19,148 bases of DNA from Anaerolineaceae bacterium (GTDB taxonomy: Bacteria > Chloroflexota > Anaerolineae > Anaerolineales > Anaerolineaceae): the NCBI GenBank assembly GCA_003542325.1, contig DPKV01000058.1:1-19148 (forward strand), in the 5' to 3' direction. The position numbers and the translations under genes were made by a program. Position 1 is the stretch's first letter. Each line of letters begins with the position of its first letter. Below are positions 1 to 6,099 of this stretch, piece by piece. The notes under the pieces are model-generated. The model was not told the origin of the DNA and did not search any database. It was given only the letters and a program-made list of their open reading frames with translations.

Positions 1-1
1 G

Positions 2-1375
2 AAAAATACCAAACGCCCTAACCGCGCCACGTTGGTCTATGCAAACCTGATCCGCCGCTACTTCAAGGATACTGTCCCGATCGGGTTGGGCGGCGTGGAA
101 GCCTCCCTGCGCCGGACCGCCCATTACGACTTCTGGACGAACAAGATCCGCCGCTCTGCCCTCTTCGACGCCAAAGCCGATTATCTGCTTTACGGCATGG
201 CCGAAGGCGCGGTCATTGACCTGGCCCGCGCTCTTGAGCGCGGCGAAGACCCGACATCCATCCGCGGCTTGTGTTATAACGCCAAAGAAAAGCCGGAAGG
301 CTATATCGAACTCCCATCGTACGAAATCGTCCGGGAGGACAAGGACGCCTTCACCGCCATGTTTCACACTTTCTATCACAACAACGACCCGCTCACCGCC
401 AAGGGCTTGGCCCAACTGCACGGCGACCGCTACCTAATCCAAAACCCACCTTACCCGAACCTGAGCCAGGAAGCTTTGGATCACGTCTACGGCCTTGACT
501 ACGAGCGAGACCAGCACCCCTACTACGCCAGACAGGGCAAGGTCAAGGCATTGGAAACGATCCGCTTCTCCATCCCCACCCACCGGGGCTGTTACGGCGA
601 ATGTAACTTCTGCGCCATAGCTGTCCACGAAGGCCGCACCGTCCAGTGGCGCAGCGCGGACTCGATCCTCGCGGAGGCGAAGCAGATCACCCGCCTCCCC
701 GGTTTCACCGGCTTCATCACCGACCTCAGCGCACCGACCGCCAATATGTACGGCTTCGAATGCCCGGTCAAACTGCGCCGCGGGGCCTGTGAGGATAAGG
801 GCTGCATCTTCCCCGAAATCTGTTCATCTCTACCCGTGGATCATCAACCGCAGACCGACCTGATGCGCCGCCTGCGCCAGGTTCCCGGTGTGAAGAAAGT
901 CTTCGTCGGCTCCGGTTTACGGTACGACCTGGTGCTTTCCGACACCGAACACGGCGAAGCCTACCTGCGGGAACTCGTCCGGCATCACGTCTCCGGTCAG
1001 CTCCGCCTCGCGCCGGAACACACCCAGCCCGAAATCCTCAAGCGGATGCGCAAACCCGACACCGACCAATTGCTGGCTTTCAAAAAACGCTTCGATGCGC
1101 TGGGGACGGACGTTAAAAGGAAACAATACCTCAGTTACTACCTGATCGCCGCCTATCCGGGCTGTACCCTGACGGACATGCAGGCGTTGCGGAAATTCGC
1201 CAGCCAGGAACTGGGCATCCTGCCCGAGCAGGTCCAGGTCTATACCCCCACGCCGTCCACCTACGCCAGCGTGATGTATTACACGGAGAAAGACCCCTTC
1301 ACGGGGGAGAAGCTGTTCGTGGAGAAAAACCCCGCGGGGAAACAGAAGCAGAAGGATGTGATAACCGGACATTAA
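2..1375 (+). CDS. ygiQ: YgiQ-family radical SAM protein, 5' end outside window
   Basis: This is the C-terminal part of a YgiQ/UPF0313-type radical SAM protein. The reading frame is open from base 2 and reads straight into family-typical sequence (RATLVYANLIRR, then GGVEASLRRTAHYDFW), so the gene starts before the window. The TTG at 32 is not a credible start. The radical SAM cluster motif CxxxCxxC is visible as CYGECNFC (bases 590-613). Later family blocks are present: FVGSGLRYD, LRLAPEHTQPEILKRMRKP, and near the end VQVYTPTPSTYASVMYYTEKDPFTGE. Such proteins bind a [4Fe-4S] cluster and SAM; the substrate of YgiQ is not established. The protein stops about 20 residues after the PFTGE block, so the extra C-terminal extension of E. 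coli YgiQ (DUF3362 region) is absent. No clear terminator follows. Family assignment is secure. Confidence 0.93.
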   Translation, partial: KNTKRPNRATLVYANLIRRYFKDTVPIGLGGVEASLRRTAHYDFWTNKIRRSALFDAKADYLLYGMAEGAVIDLARALERGEDPTSIRGLCYNAKEKPEGYIELPSYEIVREDKDAFTAMFHTFYHNNDPLTAKGLAQLHGDRYLIQNPPYPNLSQEALDHVYGLDYERDQHPYYARQGKVKALETIRFSIPTHRGCYGECNFCAIAVHEGRTVQWRSADSILAEAKQITRLPGFTGFITDLSAPTANMYGFECPVKLRRGACEDKGCIFPEICSSLPVDHQPQTDLMRRLRQVPGVKKVFVGSGLRYDLVLSDTEHGEAYLRELVRHHVSGQLRLAPEHTQPEILKRMRKPDTDQLLAFKKRFDALGTDVKRKQYLSYYLIAAYPGCTLTDMQALRKFASQELGILPEQVQVYTPTPSTYASVMYYTEKDPFTGEKLFVEKNPAGKQKQKDVITGH

Positions 1376-1883
1376 ATTCCGCCCAGGGAGCACCATCACC
1401 GCAGACGGACGCGATAGATTACTAATGTAGTTTTGTCATTGCGATGAACGTTGAAGCCGTTAAGAAGCAATCGACGGAAATCGAAAATAACTTTTCTCTC
1501 CTGAATTAACACAAATCAATATTAGGTTACGTTATAAAATGAACAAATGCCATCAGTCGGAAAGGGGGTAGTGCTCCGCCCTATTCATCCAGGCATTGTG
1601 AAGAAACTATCGGGCTTGAGAATTTGTAAACAGGGGAATACGATCATATGTCACTAATGTGATGAAATATATTCCGCCTTTGAAATAGACCTTCCTGTAA
1701 ACCAAATTGACGCATTTAGGAAAGAGTTTTCATAGTTTTGTAGATTAACAACCCACAAAATCAACTATTTCACTTTTTGAGTCATTACATTCAGTGTTAA
1801 TATTTTTTCACATCTTAAATTCTTAGGTAATATGAAATTATAATTATATTTACCAAATTTCAATGATTAGGAGTTGGGACAAA
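1376..1883. other. AT-rich intergenic region between ygiQ and the nuclease-like gene
   Basis: This 508-base gap has no convincing ORF. Base composition shifts along it: the first 100 bases resemble the GC-rich neighbours, while the last 200 or so are very AT-rich like the next gene, suggesting that the acquired segment begins inside the gap. It contains a REP-like palindrome (1434-1473). A TATAAT lies at 1839-1844, 40 bases before the preferred start at 1884, but no good -35 box was found at the usual distance. No tRNA, integrase or clear direct-repeat boundary was seen. Confidence 0.5.
1434..1473. repeat. REP-like palindromic repeat (TCATTGCGA...GAAGCAATCG type)
   Basis: The sequence begins TGTCATTGCGATGAACG and ends GAAGCAATCG, with ATTGC/GCAAT outer arms and AACG/CGTT inner arms. 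This matches in style a short palindromic repeat (TCATTGCGA...CGAAGCAATC) that I recognise from intergenic regions of many bacteria. Copy number in this genome cannot be judged from one window. Confidence 0.45.
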
Positions 1884-2909
1884 ATGACTATTGTTGGGAA
1901 TGGAAAAAGATTTGAGAAAGTAATATTTAAAACTGAAAATGAGTTTGAAGAAGATATTGTTTCATCCTCAAACATGCTCTTTGGAAATAAAATAATATTT
2001 ATTAATCCAAAGAAGAAAATTGAGTCAAAATCCCTCGGCGGAGTAATTCCCGATGGTTTTTTCTTTGATTTTAATGACCCTACTGATCCACAGTTTTATA
2101 TCGTTGAAGTTGAATTAATCTCTCATAGTTTTTTTAATCATGTGTTTCCCCAAATAACAAAATTTTTTGCTTTCTATAAAAATGTAAAAATCCAGAAATC
2201 ACTTGTTGACAAATTATTTTCTGTCATCAATAATGACAACCAACTAAAATCAGCTTTTAGGAGATTTCTTGGAAGTTCTGAGATTTACAAATTTCTCAGC
2301 GATATTATTGAAACTAGTCAAAATATATTATTAATTGCTGATGGAAATTTCCATGAATTACAAGAGATAACTGATACTTATACCGATACTTGGGGTAAGT
2401 TAGTAAAATTCATTGAGATTGCAAAATACACATCATCTACTGATTATATTTACACGATTTCACCTGATTTTGATACTATACAGTATGTAGAGGCACAAAC
2501 AATTGAAGAGGAAGATTCAATAATTGAAGGAATAATTTATACTGAAGATTTTCATCTAGAGGGAGCATCTACAGAGATTAAAACCTTATATTATCGAATA
2601 AAAGAGGTTACTCTAGAAATTGACGGTGGATTAATTTTCAACCCACAAAAATATTACATTTCAATAAGAGGAGTGAAAAATATTGCTTATATTAAAATTC
2701 GAAAAAAGAAAATTCGATTTATTGCGATGCTACCACAAACCGATATTGAATCAATAATTCATCATTATTCTGTCGCTCCCTTATCACAAGGAGTACAAGA
2801 CTTTTATAACGGGTCCTGTGCTGCGATAAATTTTACAGATTCTTCACATGAAGATGAGATCTTTACTCTCCTAAATAAATTAATTGACAATTACAAAATT
2901 CAAGATTGA
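1884..2909 (+). CDS. PD-(D/E)XK nuclease-like protein with C-terminal DUF5655-like domain
   Basis: The start at 1884 (MTIVGNGKRF) is preferred because AGGAG lies at 1869-1873, 10 bases upstream; an in-frame ATG at 1863 has no ribosome binding site. The protein has 341 residues. The N-terminus has the order of motifs of PD-(D/E)XK nuclease folds: an acidic FEEDI (about 21-25), GGVIPDGFFFDF with Asp57, then YIVEVEL with Glu75 and Glu77, and a Gln in FPQITKFF (about 90). The usual lysine of ExK is glutamate here. From about 220 to the end the sequence resembles DUF5655: a KTLYYRIKE block, YYISIRGVKNIAYIKIRKKKIRF, and a final DEIFTLLNKLIDNY helix. DUF5655 is often attached to NucS/DUF91-like nuclease modules, so a DNA-binding or defence role is plausible but not shown. 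Codon use is very AT-rich and unlike every neighbour, suggesting transfer. No partner gene is adjacent. Confidence 0.7.
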   Translation: MTIVGNGKRFEKVIFKTENEFEEDIVSSSNMLFGNKIIFINPKKKIESKSLGGVIPDGFFFDFNDPTDPQFYIVEVELISHSFFNHVFPQITKFFAFYKNVKIQKSLVDKLFSVINNDNQLKSAFRRFLGSSEIYKFLSDIIETSQNILLIADGNFHELQEITDTYTDTWGKLVKFIEIAKYTSSTDYIYTISPDFDTIQYVEAQTIEEEDSIIEGIIYTEDFHLEGASTEIKTLYYRIKEVTLEIDGGLIFNPQKYYISIRGVKNIAYIKIRKKKIRFIAMLPQTDIESIIHHYSVAPLSQGVQDFYNGSCAAINFTDSSHEDEIFTLLNKLIDNYKIQD

Positions 2910-2955
2910 AATAAGATAATTTGTTTATTTTCCCCTCTTCTCATAAGGAGCTCTC

Positions 2956-3327
2956 ATGTCCAATTCCCCCCTCCAACCCAAACCCGGCAAAGTCCAGGCC
3001 ATCGCCATCATGACCCTCATCAACGGCATCCTCAATATCCTCTGGGGCATCGGGCTGACCGGCTCGGTCGTCCTCGGCACCCTCGGTGTCGGCCTGCTCT
3101 GCGCGCCGCTCACTATCCTCCCCCTCGTCCTCGGCATTTTCGAGATCATCGGCGGTGTGAAGCTGATGGGTGAGCCGCCCCGCAAATTCAACGTCCAGAC
3201 CATCGCCATCCTGGAGATCGTCGCCATCCTCGCCGGTGACGGGATTTCGCTGATCGTCGGCATCCTCAACCTGGTCTTCTACAACGAACCCCCCACGAAG
3301 CAGTACATCGACTCGCTTCCTTCCTGA
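2956..3327 (+). CDS. small hydrophobic membrane protein, function unknown
   Basis: A 123-residue protein of unknown function. A strong AAGGAG (2945-2950) precedes the ATG by 5 bases. After a short proline- and lysine-containing N-terminus (about 1-12) come three or four hydrophobic segments: about 13-37, 38-64 (possibly two short helices, with a Cys near the middle) and 82-109. A charged loop (MGEPPRKFN) separates the second and third, and the hydrophilic tail is YNEPPTKQYIDSLPS. No catalytic motif is visible, and it resembles generic small multi-pass proteins common in Chloroflexota and Actinobacteria. GC-rich codon use matches the genome core and contrasts with the AT-rich gene 46 bases upstream, so the two probably do not share an origin. 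It ends at a bidirectional terminator. Confidence 0.7.
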   Translation: MSNSPLQPKPGKVQAIAIMTLINGILNILWGIGLTGSVVLGTLGVGLLCAPLTILPLVLGIFEIIGGVKLMGEPPRKFNVQTIAILEIVAILAGDGISLIVGILNLVFYNEPPTKQYIDSLPS

Positions 3328-3352
3328 ACGCAAAATTAATCCGATAAATAAG

Positions 3353-3393
3353 AAGCCGCCCGGTGATGAAACGCGTCACTTCCGGGCGGTTTT
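3353..3393. terminator. bidirectional intrinsic terminator between convergent genes
   Basis: A perfect 8-base-pair GC stem (CCGCCCGG at 3356-3363, CCGGGCGG at 3382-3389) is extended inward by TGATG/CGTCA (one G-T wobble) around a short loop. TTTT follows at 3390-3393 on the plus strand, and AGAA before the stem gives a T-rich tail on the minus strand. It lies between the convergent small membrane protein gene and the nucleotidyltransferase gene, so it can serve both. Confidence 0.85.
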
Positions 3394-3408
3394 AATCTGG
3401 CATTTCCC

Positions 3409-4278
3409 CTATTGCCCCAATCCGCCCAGCTTCGTCCGCCGGACGTAATCCTTTAACCGCTCATAATCCTCCGGCAAATCCATATCCATCCCAAAACTCG
3501 CCTCGGGGATGACCACTCCGCGGGTCGGGATCCCGAATGCGGCGGATATGGCCTTTTCCGCGCCCCTCAAGGTTGCCAGGTGCAGGACATACCCCACCAA
3601 CAACAGCCACACCCGGGGCTTGCGGCCGACATAGCGCAGGATCGGTCCCATGCCGATCTTCTTCTTCTGCCGGTTGATCTTGCGGCGGCGTGAACTGAGC
3701 TGGTGGATCACCTCACTGTGCTCACGGATCACCCGCGGGCTGAGGGCGAACAACTCACCGGGCAGGACTGGGCCATCCCGGAAGCGCGCCACCACCCGGC
3801 CTGAACCGGGAAACTCCGCCTCAATCACTTCCTCCGGCACCAACGATAAAACAAACTCCATCCCACCGACCACTGCCAACTCATTGAAGAAGGTATTGAT
3901 ATCCTCAACACGTATCCCGGGCGTATCACAGGAACTGATCACAATCATGTCCGGCAGGTCACCGTGCGTTTCGAGATAGTCCAGCCCCTGAACGAGTTTA
4001 TCCGCGAATTCCGCGTCGGTCGTGACCGGGACATAGTGCACCGGGTAAGCCAGCGGCAGGTCCGTTTCGCTCAACCCCAATAAATACATGTCTCCCACAT
4101 AAGGCGATTGGCGCAGTTCTTCCAACTGCCACTCGACCAGCCTCCGTCCCAGGAAGGGCAGCAACGCTTTGGACTTATACTTCCCCTCCGGGTCTATGAC
4201 TTCCATCAGGCGTCTGCGACGCGGGTCACGCCCGCACATTACAAAGACGGGATAGGTTCGCAATTGGTTTTCAACCAT
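3409..4278 (-). CDS. MobA-like nucleotidyltransferase family protein
   Basis: A 289-residue protein with the shape of the NTP_transf_3 (MobA-like) family, which transfers a nucleotidyl group from an NTP. The N-terminus carries a degenerate nucleotide-binding signature: CGRDPRRRR (about 15-23), then KSKALLPFLGRRLVEWQLEEL (lysine and LLPFLGRxLxxW). The acidic metal-binding position appears as ISSCDTPGI (about 115-123). The C-terminal SFGMDMDLPEDYERLKDYV matches the closing D-x-D-x-PEDxxxL pattern. A hydrophobic stretch, VWLLLVGYVLHLA (about residues 224-236), may touch the membrane or simply be core. The start is set at the ATG ending at 4278, because AGGAGG sits five bases before it; the GTG at 4281 would be too close to that site. 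The substrate is not predictable: sugar phosphate, molybdopterin and other acceptors are all known for this fold. It stands alone, divergent from ygbA. Confidence 0.75.
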   Translation of the reverse strand: MVENQLRTYPVFVMCGRDPRRRRLMEVIDPEGKYKSKALLPFLGRRLVEWQLEELRQSPYVGDMYLLGLSETDLPLAYPVHYVPVTTDAEFADKLVQGLDYLETHGDLPDMIVISSCDTPGIRVEDINTFFNELAVVGGMEFVLSLVPEEVIEAEFPGSGRVVARFRDGPVLPGELFALSPRVIREHSEVIHQLSSRRRKINRQKKKIGMGPILRYVGRKPRVWLLLVGYVLHLATLRGAEKAISAAFGIPTRGVVIPEASFGMDMDLPEDYERLKDYVRRTKLGGLGQ

Positions 4279-4337
4279 CACACCCTCCTAACGCTACCAC
4301 AGATTACAATTCAGACATCAAATATCCCGAATAGTCT

Positions 4338-4365
4338 TTGAAAACAGATCTGCACTTATTATATC
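4338..4365 (+). promoter_or_regulatory. possible sigma70-type promoter for ygbA-phosphotransferase pair
   Basis: TTGAAA (4338-4343), a 16-base spacer and TATATC (4360-4365) lie about 60 bases before the ygbA start. The overlapping ATTATA (4358-4363) reads TATAAT on the minus strand and could belong to the divergent nucleotidyltransferase gene, though no good minus-strand -35 box was found. Short spacer and imperfect boxes keep this tentative. Confidence 0.3.
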
Positions 4366-4427
4366 GCATCCCCATATCCAATCCGGACAGGCTTTGAAGT
4401 TAAACGGTTGTGGTAAGCTTAACCAAA

Positions 4428-4781
4428 ATGAGCCGTCAATCACATTTGTCCAACCCCAAACATCCCCGTCTGCACCGCGAACGGGATACCGTTCTTAAAA
4501 TGATCCGGATTTATTGCCGCGCACATCATCATTCAGAAAGCGTTCTCTGTCCGGATTGTCAGTCCCTTGCGGATTATGCCCTTAAACGGATCGATCATTG
4601 TCCTTTTGGATGGCGGAAGCCAACCTGTGATCGCTGTCCCATTCACTGCTACAATCTCGAAAACCGGGAAAAAATCCGAATTGTGATGCGCTATGCCGGC
4701 CCCCGGATACTTTTCCGACACCCCTGGCTTGCAATCCTTCACCTGATTGACGGATTGCAAAAGCCTCCCAGGAGGATATGA
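4428..4781 (+). CDS. ygbA: YgbA-type nitrous oxide-stimulated promoter family protein
   Basis: A cysteine-rich protein of 117 residues (123 if the GTG at 4410 is used; neither start has a strong ribosome binding site). It matches the YgbA_NO family (Pfam 'nitrous oxide-stimulated promoter') closely: MIRIYCRAHH, LCPDCQSLADYA, KRIDHCPF, KPTCDRCPIHCY, then REKIRIVMRYAGPRILFRHPWLAILHLID. Seven cysteines, in CxxC and CxxCxxxC arrangements, suggest a metal site or iron-sulfur cluster. In E. coli, ygbA belongs to the NsrR regulon and is induced by nitric oxide; its biochemical function is not settled. The stop lies 12 bases before the phosphotransferase start, so the two are probably cotranscribed. 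No NsrR-like site was recognised upstream. Family assignment is strong; the role in this organism is inferred. Confidence 0.85.
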   Translation: MSRQSHLSNPKHPRLHRERDTVLKMIRIYCRAHHHSESVLCPDCQSLADYALKRIDHCPFGWRKPTCDRCPIHCYNLENREKIRIVMRYAGPRILFRHPWLAILHLIDGLQKPPRRI

Positions 4782-4793
4782 GGTCCATCGCTC

Positions 4794-5855
4794 ATGCCAG
4801 ACTCGCAACATCCCGAAAAGAACCTGTCCATCCAGACCTTCCTGCCCCAGGCGATTGAATACCTCCGTTCCGAGTGCCCTGCCGGCGTCCCCGGCTGGTC
4901 ACCCGATGAACGCTATACCGTGACGCCGCTGGCGCAGGGGGAATACAGCATGAACTTCACCGTCCGGCAGGGTGCAACCCTCTGGGTGCTACGGGTGAAC
5001 ACCGGGTCTCAGATCGGCCTTTCGGACCCGGCCCAGATCGCTTATGAATATCGAACATTGGAACTGTTGGCCCCAACTGGGATCGCCCCCACTCCGTACT
5101 TTCTGGATAATTCTTTTACTTTCCTCCCCTATGGCATCCTCGGGATGGAATACCTCCCCGGCGAACGGCTGGATTATCACCGGGACCTTGCGTCCGCTGC
5201 CCGGGTGATGGCACATTATCACCAGCTTAAGGTGCCGGGGGAGCAAATCCACCTGATCCGTGAGGAACACCCGCTTTCACTGACCTACGAACGCTGCGCC
5301 CGGATGCTGAAAGTCTACTTTGAATCCGACCTCGCCGACCCAACCCTGGCGAAGTACCTGCACGAAGTACAATCCTGGGCGGATGAAGCCCGGCACCAGG
5401 AACGGTATTTCCTCGCCGATCCCTGGAACTGCCTCATCAACACCGAGGTGAACAACAGCAATTGGATCGCGGATCGGGATGCCGGAACGCTGCGCCTGGT
5501 GGATTGGGAAAAGCCGCTCTGGGGTGATCCTTCACAGGACCTTTCGCATTTCCGCGTGCCAACAACCACCCTCTGGAAGACGGATGTGGTGCTGACTGAG
5601 GATGAAAAAACGGGGATGATGGCGGCCTACAAGCAAGCCCTGGCCGATGCCCACCTGCGGGATACCATCGAGGAACGCACCCGCCTGCGCGACCCCTTCA
5701 ATTGTTTGCGCGGGGTGTCATGGTGCGCCATGGCCTGGGTGCAGTACCAGCGGGGAGATCACCTGCTCAAGAACGAGGATACTTTCCGGAAGTTGAAGAT
5801 GTATACCGATCCGGTTTTTGTGCGGGGGTTATTTGACCCTTATAAGAGAACCTAA
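4794..5855 (+). CDS. APH/choline kinase-fold phosphotransferase with altered catalytic loop
   Basis: A 353-residue member of the aminoglycoside phosphotransferase/choline-kinase-like fold (Pfam APH). The N-lobe shows LAQGEYSMNFTV, equivalent to the glycine-rich loop, and LWVLRVNTG, with Arg where the ATP-binding Lys/Arg sits. The hinge region reads ILGMEYLPGERL. The usual catalytic loop HGDLxxxN appears as LINTEVNNSNWI: His is replaced by Asn and the catalytic Asp by Glu, while the metal-binding Asn is kept. The metal-binding IDWE motif is intact as LRLVDWEKPLWGDPSQDLSHF. It may therefore be an active kinase with a Glu base or a specialised subfamily; I faintly recognise NTE/NSE-type loops in uncharacterised relatives. 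The substrate is unknown, and drug resistance should not be assumed. A GAGG ten bases before ATG supports the start. It lies directly behind ygbA, suggesting joint expression. Confidence 0.75.
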   Translation: MPDSQHPEKNLSIQTFLPQAIEYLRSECPAGVPGWSPDERYTVTPLAQGEYSMNFTVRQGATLWVLRVNTGSQIGLSDPAQIAYEYRTLELLAPTGIAPTPYFLDNSFTFLPYGILGMEYLPGERLDYHRDLASAARVMAHYHQLKVPGEQIHLIREEHPLSLTYERCARMLKVYFESDLADPTLAKYLHEVQSWADEARHQERYFLADPWNCLINTEVNNSNWIADRDAGTLRLVDWEKPLWGDPSQDLSHFRVPTTTLWKTDVVLTEDEKTGMMAAYKQALADAHLRDTIEERTRLRDPFNCLRGVSWCAMAWVQYQRGDHLLKNEDTFRKLKMYTDPVFVRGLFDPYKRT

Positions 5856-5932
5856 CCTTTTGGTCGAAAGTCGCTGTGGGTCAGGGGTGCCAGCCTCCAC
5901 TCTCCCCGTCCTGAATTCCTTTGGGGATATTA

Positions 5933-5965
5933 AAACCCCGGGGATTTTAAAAATCCCGGGGGTTT
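5933..5965. terminator. long inverted repeat, likely bidirectional terminator
   Basis: Two 16-base arms (5933-5948 and 5950-5965) pair with a single G-G mismatch; the core is AAACCCC.GGGA over TCCC.GGGGGTTT. The T-rich ends of each arm give U tails on both strands, and a further TTTTT follows at 5976-5980. It lies between the convergent phosphotransferase gene and the iclR-citrate synthase-DUF4914 operon and probably ends transcription from both sides. Confidence 0.7.
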
Positions 5966-5983
5966 ACAATCTCTGTTTTTCAT

Positions 5984-6096
5984 CTCATTGCGATAACGAA
6001 GTTCTTGAAAAAGTATTTAATGATTTAATCATCCCAACATTGATGGATTTCCGGAAATGCTCCATCGCTGCTTCACAGCTTCTCTCAATGACAAGA
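5984..6096. repeat. possible degenerate pair of REP-like repeats, inverted
   Basis: CTCATTGCGATAACGAAG at 5984 resembles the start of the REP-like element at 1434. On the opposite strand, the complement of 6061-6096 begins CTTGTCATTGAGAGAAGC, a similar head. The two heads point toward each other across about 50 unrelated bases, just beyond the stop of the DUF4914 gene. Divergence is high, so this is tentative. Confidence 0.3.
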
Positions 6097-6099
6097 TCC

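Noticed and set aside
2925..3333. Two minus-strand ORFs opposite the small membrane protein gene, one rich in Asp/Glu.
   Set aside because: The plus-strand frame has a strong ribosome binding site and coherent membrane helices. The acidic composition is the antisense image of Ile/Leu/Val/Gly codons.
4794..5855. Antibiotic-resistance aminoglycoside phosphotransferase.
   Set aside because: The fold is shared by many kinases of small metabolites and the catalytic loop is atypical; there is no mobile or resistance context.
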